This document shows, one piece after another, positions 1 through 8,488 of a stretch of DNA of 64,000 nucleotides. Positions within the stretch are counted from its first letter, which is position 1. Each line of letters begins with the position of its first letter. The stretch lies in the NCBI GenBank assembly GCA_903858815.1, contig CAIOKE010000251.1, positions 37,110 through 101,109 on the forward strand, written 5' to 3'. The position numbers and the translations under genes were made by a program. The notes beneath the pieces were generated by a model that searched no databases, was not told the DNA's origin, and saw only the letters and a list, made by a program, of their open reading frames with translations. The stretch is from an uncultured Planctomycetaceae bacterium. GTDB taxonomy: Bacteria; Planctomycetota; Planctomycetia; Planctomycetales; Planctomycetaceae.

Positions 1-148
1 ATAAATGGGAATTCCGATTGAGGCCCCTGAGAATTCTCAGGCGATTTTTCAAAAGAAACAGGACATTCGGCCGAACAGCCTCTACGAATTGATTGTCGAA
101 AGCAAGCCGTTACCAATCGTCTCTCGTTCCTTCAGGATCAGTCACTTT

Positions 149-379
149 ATGCCCACTGCATCAGCCACTCGCAGCACTCGCAACTCATCGTTGCGGACAC
201 TGACACCCCCACCTGTCCCCATCAGCACACAGGACAGCTACACCGCCCGGTTTTCCCGCGTCGCGATGCTTGAGTCATTGATTGAGATTCAACGAATCCG
301 CAATCGACGACGACTGTTTGCGGGTTTGCTGCTGATCGGCCTTGGCGCCGCCACTGTCGGGTTTGCTTTGGTCTGGTAG
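149..379 (+). CDS. Small membrane protein, unknown function
   Basis: A 76-residue product with a polar Ser/Thr/Pro-rich N-terminus, a basic stretch and one C-terminal hydrophobic segment (about residues 54-74) that ends at the stop, so it resembles a small tail-anchored protein. The reading frame is open from position 5, just after an in-frame TAA. I chose the internal ATG at 149 because the upstream 48 codons look unlike a structured protein. It converges on selO with 3 bases between the stop codons. I do not recognise a family. It could be a chance frame, but the clean membrane segment after a basic cluster argues for a real gene. Confidence 0.4.
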   Translation: MPTASATRSTRNSSLRTLTPPPVPISTQDSYTARFSRVAMLESLIEIQRIRNRRRLFAGLLLIGLGAATVGFALVW

Positions 380-382
380 TCA

Positions 383-1993
383 TCAGGAACTGCAGGACAA
401 CATCGAACATCCGGCCCGATGTTTCGCCCACTCCGGTCGCTTCGCCGCCAGATGGTCCTTTTCCGGCTGCTGCTCATAAGGTGTCTTCAGGACCTGCTGC
501 AATTCCTGAATCAGCGATGCGTCGCCCTGTTCCGCCCGATCAATGGCCAGCTGCGCCAGATAATTCCGCAGCACAAATTTGGGATTTGTGCGGTCCATCA
601 GTAGCCTTCTGGCGTCATCCGTGACCCCACGTTCAAGCAGGGCGGCCCGATACTTTCCCAGCCAGTGTTGCAGGCGAGACTGCACGCCAGAGCCAGCTGC
701 TGCAGGCTCATACCACGCGTCCTCAAGACTCTGCAGGACCTGCTGCCACTGGTCTGCCGCCAACTCGGTGTCCGCCGGACAAAGGCGTACAGCAGCCAGA
801 GTCCGATAAAAAACCGTCATGTCAGTTTCCGTCAGCTGCAACACGTCAGCCAGTTCGTCTGTCAGCGATTCAATCGCATCGTCAACAACAGAGGTCTCAA
901 TTCCAATTTTTCGAGCCAGCATCTGCCGACATGCCGAATTGAATCGCTCTGAATAGGCGTCGATTCCAGCCTGCAGGGGGCGAGTATCAGAAAACAGAGG
1001 TACCAGAGCATTCGCGAACTGAACCAGATTCCAGAGTGCAATCTGAGGCTGCTGACCGAAGCTGTAGCGACGACCGGCGGCATCCGTCGTGTTGGGCGTC
1101 CAGTCCGGATCGAAATCTTCGACCCAGCCATAGGGACCATAATCAATCGTCAATCCCAGCACGGACATGTTATCCGTGTTCATGACACCGTGCACAAAGC
1201 CCACTCGCATCCAGTGCACCACCAGATCTGCAGTGCGCAGGCAGATGTCACGAAACCAGGCTTCTCGAAGCGCCTCATCCGGTGGCGTTGTCAGACCAAA
1301 ATCCATCGCCATGCAATAATCCACCAGCTGCCGCAGCAAATCAGTCTCACGCCGCGCAGCCGGCAACTGAAAATTGCCAAACCGAAGGAAGGTGGGGGCC
1401 ACTCGACAGACCACCGCCCCAGGCTCATGCCGCGGATTGCCATCGTAAAACATGTCCCGCATTACAAACTCTCCTGTACCCACCAGACTGAGGGCACGAG
1501 TCGTCGGGACACCCAGAAAATGCATCGCCTCACTGCACAGATACTCGCGAACACTGGACCGCAGTACCGCCAGTCCATCAGCATGCCGCGAATAGGGAGT
1601 TGGGCCAGCACCTTTCAGCTGCCACATCCACCAGCGACCATCCGGCCCACGCATCTCACCCAGATTGATGGCCCGCCCGTCACCCAGCTGGCCCGCCCAG
1701 TTCCCAAACTGATGACCCCCGTAACACATGGCAAACGGATCCATGCCGGGCAGCACACGATTACCCGACAGGACTTCCGTCGCAGCGGCGTCCGGTATCG
1801 AAGACAACCCAAGCTCAGCGGCCAGATCATCAGACCAGGCCAGGATCCGTGGTGCTTTAACTGGTGTCGGCAGAACTCGGGAAAACGCCGCTCCGCGAAC
1901 CTGACGCCGAAAGTTGGCCGACTCTGAGTCTCCTGGGAGACCTGCGACAAACCGTCGATGAAATTCCACCAGATCCACACTCTGCAGACTCAT
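383..1993 (-). CDS. selO: Protein adenylyltransferase SelO (YdiU family)
   Basis: A 536-residue pseudokinase-fold enzyme expected to transfer AMP from ATP to Ser/Thr/Tyr of proteins. The family core is clear: the CYGGHQFGNWAGQLGDGRA nucleotide-binding region (about 90-108), then HGVMNTDN and TIDYG, giving the catalytic and metal residues D274, N275 and D284 with the family spacing. The C-terminus ends Cys-Ser-Ser, so C534 sits where eukaryotic SelO carries selenocysteine. The ATG at 1993 has a GGGG element ahead of it; an in-frame ATG at 2017 would add eight residues. It lies 32 bases after hisC on the same strand and is probably co-transcribed with it. From memory of the E. coli protein, the Cys that pairs with the C-terminal Cys appears replaced here (Pro-Asn-Thr-Thr-Asp). 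Confidence 0.93.
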   Translation of the reverse strand: MSLQSVDLVEFHRRFVAGLPGDSESANFRRQVRGAAFSRVLPTPVKAPRILAWSDDLAAELGLSSIPDAAATEVLSGNRVLPGMDPFAMCYGGHQFGNWAGQLGDGRAINLGEMRGPDGRWWMWQLKGAGPTPYSRHADGLAVLRSSVREYLCSEAMHFLGVPTTRALSLVGTGEFVMRDMFYDGNPRHEPGAVVCRVAPTFLRFGNFQLPAARRETDLLRQLVDYCMAMDFGLTTPPDEALREAWFRDICLRTADLVVHWMRVGFVHGVMNTDNMSVLGLTIDYGPYGWVEDFDPDWTPNTTDAAGRRYSFGQQPQIALWNLVQFANALVPLFSDTRPLQAGIDAYSERFNSACRQMLARKIGIETSVVDDAIESLTDELADVLQLTETDMTVFYRTLAAVRLCPADTELAADQWQQVLQSLEDAWYEPAAAGSGVQSRLQHWLGKYRAALLERGVTDDARRLLMDRTNPKFVLRNYLAQLAIDRAEQGDASLIQELQQVLKTPYEQQPEKDHLAAKRPEWAKHRAGCSMLSCSS

Positions 1994-2025
1994 AAGTTTC
2001 CCCAACCGCTCCCGCATTCCAACCG

Positions 2026-3111
2026 TCAGGGCCGCACCGACTGCGGCAGGACCTGCAGCAACCGATCAATCTCGGAATCCGTACCTATCGTAATTCGCAG
2101 GCCATCCAGCTCTGTCCCAGCCTCTGCAGCACCCGGGAACCTCATGTAACGGACCAGCACTCGCTGCTGCTTCAATCGCTCGTAAATCGTCCGATGACTG
2201 ACGCCTGAATGCGTCGTCCACAGAAAATTGGCCTCACTGCGATGCACATGAAATCCCAACTGGGGCAGGGCAGCCGCCAGCCGCGCACGCGTCTGCAGAA
2301 TGCGATTGCGGTTGTCCAGCATCCACTGCTGATCCTGCAGTGCCGCCGTGGCTGCTGCTATCGCCACAGCATCACAGTTGTAGCTGTCCTTCACCTTACG
2401 CATGCCGTGAATCAGCGCAGGCTGAGCAATGCAGTAGCCAAAACGAATCCCCGCCAGACTGTAAGATTTGCTGAACGTCCGAGTCATCACCAGACGACCG
2501 TCGAAACGCGAATCCTGCAGCAGAGCTGCCGTCTGAGGTGACTCAGCAAAATCCGCATAAGCCTGATCCAGCACCAGCACCCCCTGATCCGGCAGCAGTT
2601 GGAGCAACTGCTCAGTTGACCACAACGTCCCCGTAGGTGAATTGGGATTCGGAACGAAGAAGATCCTGAGCTGACGTCTGAGTTGGGCTGCCTCAGCCGG
2701 ATCCCAGAGCCAGTCAGCGCCCAGCCCCAGTCGGTGCACCTGCACGCCCTGAATCTGCGCCAGAGATTCATACAACACGTAACTGGGATAGGGATAACCG
2801 ATCTGCTGGCCAGCATCGCAAAACGATCGCATGATGATCGTCAGGTTCTCATCACTGCCGTTCGCCGGAAGAATCCAGTCCGGATCTACTCCGTGCAACG
2901 CCGCTGCCGCGCGACGGAAACCCGTGGCGTCCGGATCCGGATACACATTCAGTCGGCCCTCAGCCGTACGTCGAATCGCTTCGGCCACACGAGGAGATGG
3001 AGGATAGGGGTTCTCGTTGGTGTTCAGCTTCACCCAGCCGGCTTCCTGAGGCTGCTCGCCAGGCACGTAACCCGCCATCTGATCAATCGCCGGACGAAAA
3101 ACAGAAGCCAT
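2026..3111 (-). CDS. hisC: Histidinol-phosphate aminotransferase
   Basis: A 361-residue PLP-dependent fold-type I aminotransferase that converts imidazole-acetol phosphate and glutamate to histidinol phosphate in histidine synthesis. It shows LNTNENPYPPSP (about 29-40), the NGSDE segment (84-88), the PNPNSPTGT substrate/PLP loop (154-162), DQAYADF (182-188) and TFSKSYSLAGIRFGY with K215 as the Schiff-base lysine. The length is normal for the family. The start lies 20 bases from an unusual AGGAACA/TGTTCCT repeat that may regulate it. selO follows on the same strand. A paralogous aminotransferase of this family acting on other amino acids cannot be excluded, because no other his gene is in the window. 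Confidence 0.9.
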   Translation of the reverse strand: MASVFRPAIDQMAGYVPGEQPQEAGWVKLNTNENPYPPSPRVAEAIRRTAEGRLNVYPDPDATGFRRAAAALHGVDPDWILPANGSDENLTIIMRSFCDAGQQIGYPYPSYVLYESLAQIQGVQVHRLGLGADWLWDPAEAAQLRRQLRIFFVPNPNSPTGTLWSTEQLLQLLPDQGVLVLDQAYADFAESPQTAALLQDSRFDGRLVMTRTFSKSYSLAGIRFGYCIAQPALIHGMRKVKDSYNCDAVAIAAATAALQDQQWMLDNRNRILQTRARLAAALPQLGFHVHRSEANFLWTTHSGVSHRTIYERLKQQRVLVRYMRFPGAAEAGTELDGLRITIGTDSEIDRLLQVLPQSVRP

Positions 3112-3635
3112 AGATGCATACTCAGGAGTACAGGAACAGAGTGTTCCTAGGAACAGAAACCAGAAGAAAATCCACCAGCCATACGCAGGACCGAAGATCG
3201 CAGGCCAAGGTTCAGATCGCGAGCGTTTTCAAGCGACTCGGGAAATTCTCGCGACTGCAGTCCCTTCTGGCAATCACTCGCAACCCGATTCCAGTGCTGC
3301 GGAAGGCCAATTCCGCCTGCCCAGGACCTCGCCGGCTCTCAGATGAGCGACCCAACGGCACAATCACCACAAACAAACCAACTTACTCGAACACCGCTAA
3401 AACCCAGAACCACCACAAACACTTAATCACCCCAAAAATCACAAAACACCCACACAACACACACACCGGCAATTCCTGCCGATTCGAATTCTCTGCCTCC
3501 GTTTCCCACCGATCGATTCACCACACAACTTCCGATCAGTTCAAGGTACATCGTTTGCAACTGCGGCAGATGCCGCTTGCAGGTGCTGCCGGGGGCAGGA
3601 ACACAACCAGAGACAACCACGGGACACACGTTCAC
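3112..3635. other. Divergent intergenic region between hisC and the epimerase gene
   Basis: 524 bases with no credible gene. An in-frame extension of the epimerase reading frame back to 3114 has no protein-like character. It holds the AGGAACA/TGTTCCT repeat next to hisC, a 60-base stretch without a single G (3408-3467), and two short potential hairpins near 3563-3576 and 3586-3598 just ahead of the epimerase. Promoters for both genes should lie here, but I could not assign clear -35/-10 boxes. Confidence 0.5.
3132..3155. promoter_or_regulatory. Triple heptamer AGGAACA/TGTTCCT/AGGAACA, putative operator
   Basis: Three copies of one heptamer in alternating orientation: AGGAACA at 3132-3138, its reverse complement TGTTCCT at 3142-3148, and AGGAACA again at 3149-3155. 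The last two abut to make a perfect 14-base palindrome (3142-3155). The first two form an inverted repeat with a 3-base spacer. It begins 20 bases upstream of the hisC start codon, a position suited to a repressor or activator site. The regulator is unknown. Confidence 0.45.
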
Positions 3636-4580
3636 ATGAGACTTCTGATCACGGGTGGGGCTGGATTTATCGGTGGTCATATTGCCGAGCAAGCGGTTGA
3701 GCTTGGCTGGACAGTGGCGGTCGTGGACGACCTGAGTGGTGGTCGTCGTGAGAACGTCCCGGCAGCGGCCCGTTTTTTCCAGTGCGACATTCGCAATCTG
3801 GCCGGGTTACAGCAGGTGTTTGCCGAATTCCGGCCGGAACTGGTCAGTCACCAGGCAGCTCAGGCCAGCGTCTCAGTCAGTGTCCGCGAACCCATCCGGG
3901 ATGCGGAAATCAATATTCTGGGCTCGATCAATGTAATGCAGTGCTGTGTGCAGCATGGCGTGCAGCATCTGGTTTTCGCCAGCACCGGCGGGGCGATCTA
4001 CGGGGAAGTCCCAGAGGGGACTCGCGCATCACTTGCCACAACCCCAGTACCACAAAGCCCTTATGCCTGCAGCAAGTTTGCCGTCGAAAAGTACCTTGAA
4101 TCCTTCCGCCGGGAACATGGCCTGAAATCCACGGTCCTGCGTTATGCCAACGTCTATGGTCCGCGTCAGGATCCGCATGGCGAGGCTGGGGTGGTGGCGA
4201 TCTTCTGCAATCGCATGCTGGTCGGCGAACCCGTCTCGGTGTTTGCGCGGCGAACGGAGGGCGATCCGGGTTGCGTGCGCGACTACGTGTTTATCTCTGA
4301 CGTGGTCAAAGCCAACCTCGCTGCCATGCAGGGACGGATCCCCGATTCGATGCTGAATGTGGGCACCGGAGTAGAGACGACGACCCTGCAGCTGGCCGAG
4401 CAGTTGAAGCAGATTCTGCAAAGCTCCAGCGATGTACGTTTTGGAGGCATTCGACCAGGCGATGTGGAACGTTCCCTGCTGGATGCCACGCGGATGCAGG
4501 AGCTGCTGGGAGCCCCCGTCAGCGTCGCAGAAGGCCTGCAGCAAACAGCAAGGTGGTTCCGGGCCCATCGAAATCGCTGA
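3636..4580 (+). CDS. NAD-dependent epimerase/dehydratase, UDP-glucose 4-epimerase-like
   Basis: A 314-residue extended short-chain dehydrogenase. The N-terminal TGGAGFIGG (6-14) binds NAD, D31 and D32 end the second strand, and the catalytic set is T117 with Y143-x3-K147 (SPYACSK). The conserved RYANVYGPRQ and the late RDYVFISDVV segment are typical of UDP-glucose/UDP-N-acetylglucosamine 4-epimerases and related nucleotide-sugar enzymes. Family knowledge puts the substrate as a UDP-hexose for polysaccharide or glycoprotein synthesis, but the exact sugar cannot be read from the sequence. I chose the ATG at 3636 because the nucleotide-binding strand begins right after it. It is a single gene with no operon partner. 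Confidence 0.88.
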   Translation: MRLLITGGAGFIGGHIAEQAVELGWTVAVVDDLSGGRRENVPAAARFFQCDIRNLAGLQQVFAEFRPELVSHQAAQASVSVSVREPIRDAEINILGSINVMQCCVQHGVQHLVFASTGGAIYGEVPEGTRASLATTPVPQSPYACSKFAVEKYLESFRREHGLKSTVLRYANVYGPRQDPHGEAGVVAIFCNRMLVGEPVSVFARRTEGDPGCVRDYVFISDVVKANLAAMQGRIPDSMLNVGTGVETTTLQLAEQLKQILQSSSDVRFGGIRPGDVERSLLDATRMQELLGAPVSVAEGLQQTARWFRAHRNR

Positions 4581-4892
4581 TTTCAGAAAGAAACCAATCC
4601 GACTTCACTCAGCGACACTCAGCAACCCCAAAAGCTCAACCGTGGATCCCCTCCCCACACCCAAAAAATCGAAGGAAAGAACGAAAAACTGCTATTTCAT
4701 TAAAGCTGCCATTCGCCGTACAGTCCCGGCGCAGGACAAAACACCAAATCGCCGGGGATCCCCACAAAATCCCAAATCACCTAAAGCACACAGGACCCTT
4801 CGTTTACTTGTTGCAGACACCACAGGAAAGTCACATCAGGGATTCAGAGAAGCGGGGCATAAGACTTGCCCCTTTTGAATCAGGAGGCTCGC
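4581..4892. other. Gene-free spacer
   Basis: Roughly 310 bases after the epimerase gene, A/C-rich on the + strand, with frames that are open only by chance. I see no terminator hairpin with a T-run, no repeat and no RNA gene. Confidence 0.4.
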
Positions 4893-5000
4893 ATGTCGCC
4901 GACTTCCGTGGACGCCAATTCAGGCCTCAACGAAACAGCGGGTAAATCCACATTCAAGAAACGTGTGTTACTCAAACTCATGCTTCTTCATCAGGTTTAG
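4893..5000 (+). CDS. Possible 35-residue peptide with strong ribosome binding site
   Basis: A short frame preceded by a perfect AGGAGG (4882-4887) five bases before its ATG, which is rare in this window. The peptide is polar at first and basic with Leu/Lys-rich character at the end (KKRVLLKLMLLHQV). It ends 72 bases upstream of the first PEP-CTERM gene, so it could be a leader peptide, a small protein or a remnant. I do not recognise it. Only the ribosome-binding site supports it. Confidence 0.25.
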   Translation: MSPTSVDANSGLNETAGKSTFKKRVLLKLMLLHQV

Positions 5001-5072
5001 GCAACTCTGCACGAATTGCCGCCGGAGTTTTCGTGAACTCGACAACAACTCCAGAGCAATAGCGAGGCTGCG

Positions 5073-5888
5073 ATGACAAACATCAGGAAGATGAGACGAA
5101 TGGGCCTTTCGCGATTTGCCCTGTTCATTTTGATGATCGCCCTGTCAACCATCTCGTTAACGTCGACAACACAAGCCGACACAATCGTCCTCGACGATTT
5201 CAGCCAAAGCCTGAATGCCACGGGTGGGGTAACCGCCACGCAGATTAACACAAGTGGCATAGCCTCTAATTTCAACCTGAACCTTGCAAATGCTCGAGTT
5301 TCCATACGTCCGAACACGTCCGCAACCTGGCGTGATTCAACTCCCGGCAGTGGAACACTATGGAATTCTCGCTACGTCCAGATGTCAAAACCTCACGTAT
5401 CGCAAACGTCGACACTGAGTTCTGTGATATCGATTAACAGCGGAGCTAGTGGCAAGTTGGTTTTCACCCACCCTGATGCGGACCAAACGCTTAGCGCCAG
5501 TATTTCGTACCGCAACCTCGATGGGAATGGATCACTCGCAAGGGATCTTTCGGAAATGGTCAGCTTCGTGATTGACGTTGACTCATTCGATCAAAGCATC
5601 AGCCCTTCGCTTACCCTTTACGACGTAGATGGGAAGTCTGCTTCAAAAAGTTTCTCAACACCACTGAGTACGGGCCTGAATACATTGGCCATTGGCGACC
5701 TGTTTAAATCCGTCAACAAATCCAGCATTGTCCGAGTTGACCTGAACTTTGCACTCACCACCGGCAGCGATCTCGCAGTCCGAGAGATTTTTTTCGCTCC
5801 GGTTCCAGAACCTTCAACAGTCGCACTGGCCTTCCTGATTGCTGCATTTTGTGGCTCGCGAATTGCCAGAAGAAACCGATCAAAATGA
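5073..5888 (+). CDS. PEP-CTERM sorting domain protein (paralogue 1)
   Basis: A 271-residue secreted protein. It has a basic N-terminus and hydrophobic signal segment (about 14-33, cleavage near TQA-DT), then a beta-rich, Ser/Thr-rich body starting IVLDDFSQ. At the C-terminus it carries the sorting tag: VPEPST, a hydrophobic helix (SRIARR follows) and a basic tail. In this system, exosortase cleaves at the PEP motif and the protein is released to the surface or exopolysaccharide matrix. No exosortase gene is in the window. It is clearly related to the protein at 7501-8274 (shared VLDDFS start and an ATW-RDS-GTLW-like segment). The function of the body is unknown. Confidence 0.85.
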   Translation: MTNIRKMRRMGLSRFALFILMIALSTISLTSTTQADTIVLDDFSQSLNATGGVTATQINTSGIASNFNLNLANARVSIRPNTSATWRDSTPGSGTLWNSRYVQMSKPHVSQTSTLSSVISINSGASGKLVFTHPDADQTLSASISYRNLDGNGSLARDLSEMVSFVIDVDSFDQSISPSLTLYDVDGKSASKSFSTPLSTGLNTLAIGDLFKSVNKSSIVRVDLNFALTTGSDLAVREIFFAPVPEPSTVALAFLIAAFCGSRIARRNRSK

Positions 5889-7500
5889 CGCTGCAACGGG
5901 CCCCCTCGACTGCTGCCGCTGCCCCTGAGCAGTGACAAAGGCAAATTCACAGTGGCTTTCCGAGAAAGCTCAGAACCGCTCTTCAGCGTCGACATGCTTG
6001 ATTCAAAGCAACCGTCCCCCAGAACGATTGCAACTGCGGACCCCACACTGCTTCGGTTGCGGGCTTTCTTCAAGCGAATATTCCGAGGGCACGTCCTGAG
6101 TTGAGGCGTTGATGGAGTCAGGACTCTCGAGTGGACCAGGCGGCTGCGATGTCATGCGGATTCCCAGCTGACCGTGGGGGAGTTCTGTGCGTGAGAGGAT
6201 GTGTTGGTCGCAGCGTCTTAAGTTTGGCCAGACAGACTGAGCACCTCGTGCTCGACTGCTCCACTACACTCGCCCGTGCGGTCAGAACTCCAGCCAGATT
6301 CCATCGCCAAACTTCGAACGGATTGCCACAATTTGCCAAAGGTTGGATTTCAGGTGGTGACTCGTTTGCCGGTCAGAGCAGGGTGTCGCGATTTGATTAC
6401 GAGCACCATTTCACTGAGTACGAGCACGATCAAAAACCGGATGATCGCCCGCTGGCGATCAATGAGGCAGCCCCCCCCCAAGGCCAGGTTAGGCTCCAGC
6501 CGACCCGAAGAAACACCATTGCAGGTAGTACAGCTCAGCGCGAACCTCAAGATCCGAGGCACGACAGAATTGGGGGGCCAGCCGATCGCTGCAGGCAGAA
6601 AGACCTGACTGTTTCCGGAACAGCCCAGACGGTGATGACTGCGCCACGGAGTTGCTGACCTTGATCAGCACAACTCTACGGCATGACCTCGATACCCGGG
6701 GGTTAATTCAAATCTGCGATCGATCAGCTGCACGCCGACTGAACCAGCGACCATTCTCTGCGAACGGACGTTTGGAATTCTGCAAATGCTTAATTCGCCC
6801 GAAGCGACCGCATAGAGGAACGCCGTGATACTGCTGCACGGACTGCTCAGCCCGCCGCCCAGCAACGTTCGCGAATGCCCGAAAGTAAAATGCCCGATAG
6901 CTCACGAAGGGAGAATCAGCGGGGGTTGGGCTCCATTCACGCTGGACGCCCCACTGGTCTGTTGAGCATACCGCCCAACTGAACTCCAGACGGCGACCAA
7001 TCACAGAGGGTGGAACGTCGCCCTGAGTTGCCCCCGGCTCGACAACCGGGCCAGGAGCTGTCGCTGGGAATTTCCCTCACAATCCGCCTCCACTCCATCG
7101 AATGCACTGGCGACCTGTCGGCCTGAAACGCAGGTCGGTTCGCCAGACGCCCGGGTGTGCGGGATTTCGATCACTTCCCCTGCGGATCGGATTTATCCGA
7201 ATTTCCGATACAAAGAAATGCCCAGGCTCTGATGCATTTTTGCAACAGTGTCCAGCGGGCTCCACGTCCACTGTTGCTCAAAGGCATCATCGCGACACAT
7301 CCCACAGCACTGCTTTAAATCTGGAACTTGCGCGGTCTTTTCTGGCGGACCGACAAAACAATCCTGCCGCGAACAATCTACATTGCAATGAGGCCTTGGA
7401 TCCAGCGTGCGACCAGAGCATCAGTGCCACGCATGCATTTATTCATCAATCAGATCCGAATTTTGCCACATCATGCCTCCCAACAGGAAAGTGTTGAATC
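5889..7500. other. 1.6-kb stretch without a convincing gene
   Basis: Open frames here are short, overlap on both strands and lack family features. One minus-strand frame (6350-6562) contains a hydrophobic run (LID...AIIRFLIVLVL). It loosely resembles the N-terminal helix of DUF1559-type pseudopilins, which are abundant in planctomycetes, so a decayed prepilin gene is possible but weakly supported. A minus-strand run of nine G lies at 6471-6479 (read as C on +). A near-palindrome TCGGATTTATCCGA is at 7187-7200. I see no tRNA, rRNA or insertion-sequence ends. Confidence 0.4.
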
Positions 7501-8274
7501 GTGTACTCCGTAATTTCTCACTCCGCCACAGCACGCATTCTTCTCATCCTTGTACTGCTTTCTTCGCACAGATCGGCCGAAGCAGACGTCGTCGTCCTTG
7601 ACGATTTTTCCACACCACTCAGTGGAAATGGACTAACCTTTTCTAAAGATGACCCAAACAACGAACTCTGGGCTCCAGAAATCACCATTGGTCCGGGGGT
7701 GACTGCCAAATGGAGCGACAGCGGGACTGGTATCCTGGGAGGGACGCGCAATGTTGAGGCTCAAGTTGCAAGCGCGGCAAATCAGAGTGCAGTGATCTCA
7801 ATCAGTGACGCTTTGAACGTCAATTCTCCCCCATCCAACTTCATGTGCGGCGTATGCCTCGCATACAATTTCGCCCCGATCAACGTGCTGATTCACCACG
7901 TCTTTTTGTTTGACGTCGTGGCAATGGATCCTGCAGCACGGCAAAACCTGACCGCCACGCTGAAAATCAAAGACTCAGCCGGTACAACCTCCGTCAAGAC
8001 ACTGTTAATGGACAATGTGGTTGTTGGACGAAACAGGTTTGAAATCAACAACTCGACCAACTGGAGTCAACTGGACAAGCTGGATGTTGTGTTTGCTGAG
8101 TTGTCCTTCACGGCCACTCAAAACGCCGTAGACTTTGTGATCGACGGGATCGCCTTCAGTACCAATCCCGAACCATCCACGTTTGTGGTCATTGCGATCG
8201 GCTTTGCTGCTGTCGCGGGAGTTCGCTGGGGTCGCCAACGCAACGCGCGACAATCAACCCTGGCCGCGATTTGA
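7501..8274 (+). CDS. PEP-CTERM sorting domain protein (paralogue 2)
   Basis: A 257-residue secreted protein that starts with GTG, with AGGAAAG about 11 bases upstream. The signal segment spans roughly residues 10-28 and is followed by DVVVLDDFSTPLS. That matches the opening of the mature protein encoded at 5073-5888, and both share a later W-x-DS-G-T-G segment. The C-terminus has NPEPST, a hydrophobic helix and a basic tail (RWGRQRNARQ), the exosortase signal. It is expected at the outer surface after processing. The two proteins form a small family whose function I cannot name. The start is the least certain part, because an ATG at 7473 is in another frame. Confidence 0.8.
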   Translation: MYSVISHSATARILLILVLLSSHRSAEADVVVLDDFSTPLSGNGLTFSKDDPNNELWAPEITIGPGVTAKWSDSGTGILGGTRNVEAQVASAANQSAVISISDALNVNSPPSNFMCGVCLAYNFAPINVLIHHVFLFDVVAMDPAARQNLTATLKIKDSAGTTSVKTLLMDNVVVGRNRFEINNSTNWSQLDKLDVVFAELSFTATQNAVDFVIDGIAFSTNPEPSTFVVIAIGFAAVAGVRWGRQRNARQSTLAAI

Positions 8275-8323
8275 ACAGGAGCCGGGCGTCCAGATCAGAA
8301 GCCCTAAACCAACACCCAGAAAC

Positions 8324-8394
8324 AGCGACTGAAGGGAATCGAACCCTCACCAGGAGCTTGGGAAGCTACTGTGCTACCACTACACCACAGTCGC
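8324..8394 (-). tRNA. tRNA-Gly (anticodon CCC)
   Basis: The minus strand folds as a full cloverleaf of 71 bases. A 7-bp acceptor stem (GCGACTG/CAGTCGC) is followed by a 4-bp D stem, an anticodon loop TTCCCAA with CCC, a 4-base variable loop, a GAGGG/CCCTT T-stem with loop TTCGATT, and a U discriminator typical of bacterial tRNA-Gly. The anticodon stem has one U-C mismatch (second pair). The 3' CCA is not encoded. It stands between a PEP-CTERM gene and the rhomboid gene. Confidence 0.93.
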
Positions 8395-8488
8395 AAATTT
8401 TCTGCCCGGCATTCTATTGATTCACCTGAGCCGTTGCAACCGGCATTGCTCCGCAGGAATTCGGCTGCCCATCCGACGTAAAAACTGA

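Noticed and set aside
1190..1927. 245-residue plus-strand frame inside selO
   Set aside because: It is antisense to a clear SelO gene, lacks any recognisable motif, and is rich in His/Arg/Pro as expected from a shadow frame.
3142..3155. LexA/SOS-type operator
   Set aside because: The Bacillus-type box needs GAAC with four bases to GTTC; here the spacing is five in one pair and the palindrome TGTTCCTAGGAACA is different. I keep it only as an unassigned operator.
6131..6658. 175-residue frame in the gene desert
   Set aside because: No start signal, no domain and no bias toward protein-like composition; overlapping frames in two other phases are equally long.
6708..7004. Possible DUF1559 C-terminus (98-residue minus-strand frame)
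   Set aside because: The resemblance to a typical DUF1559 ending needs frameshifts, and it lies upstream of the possible N-terminus rather than downstream of it.
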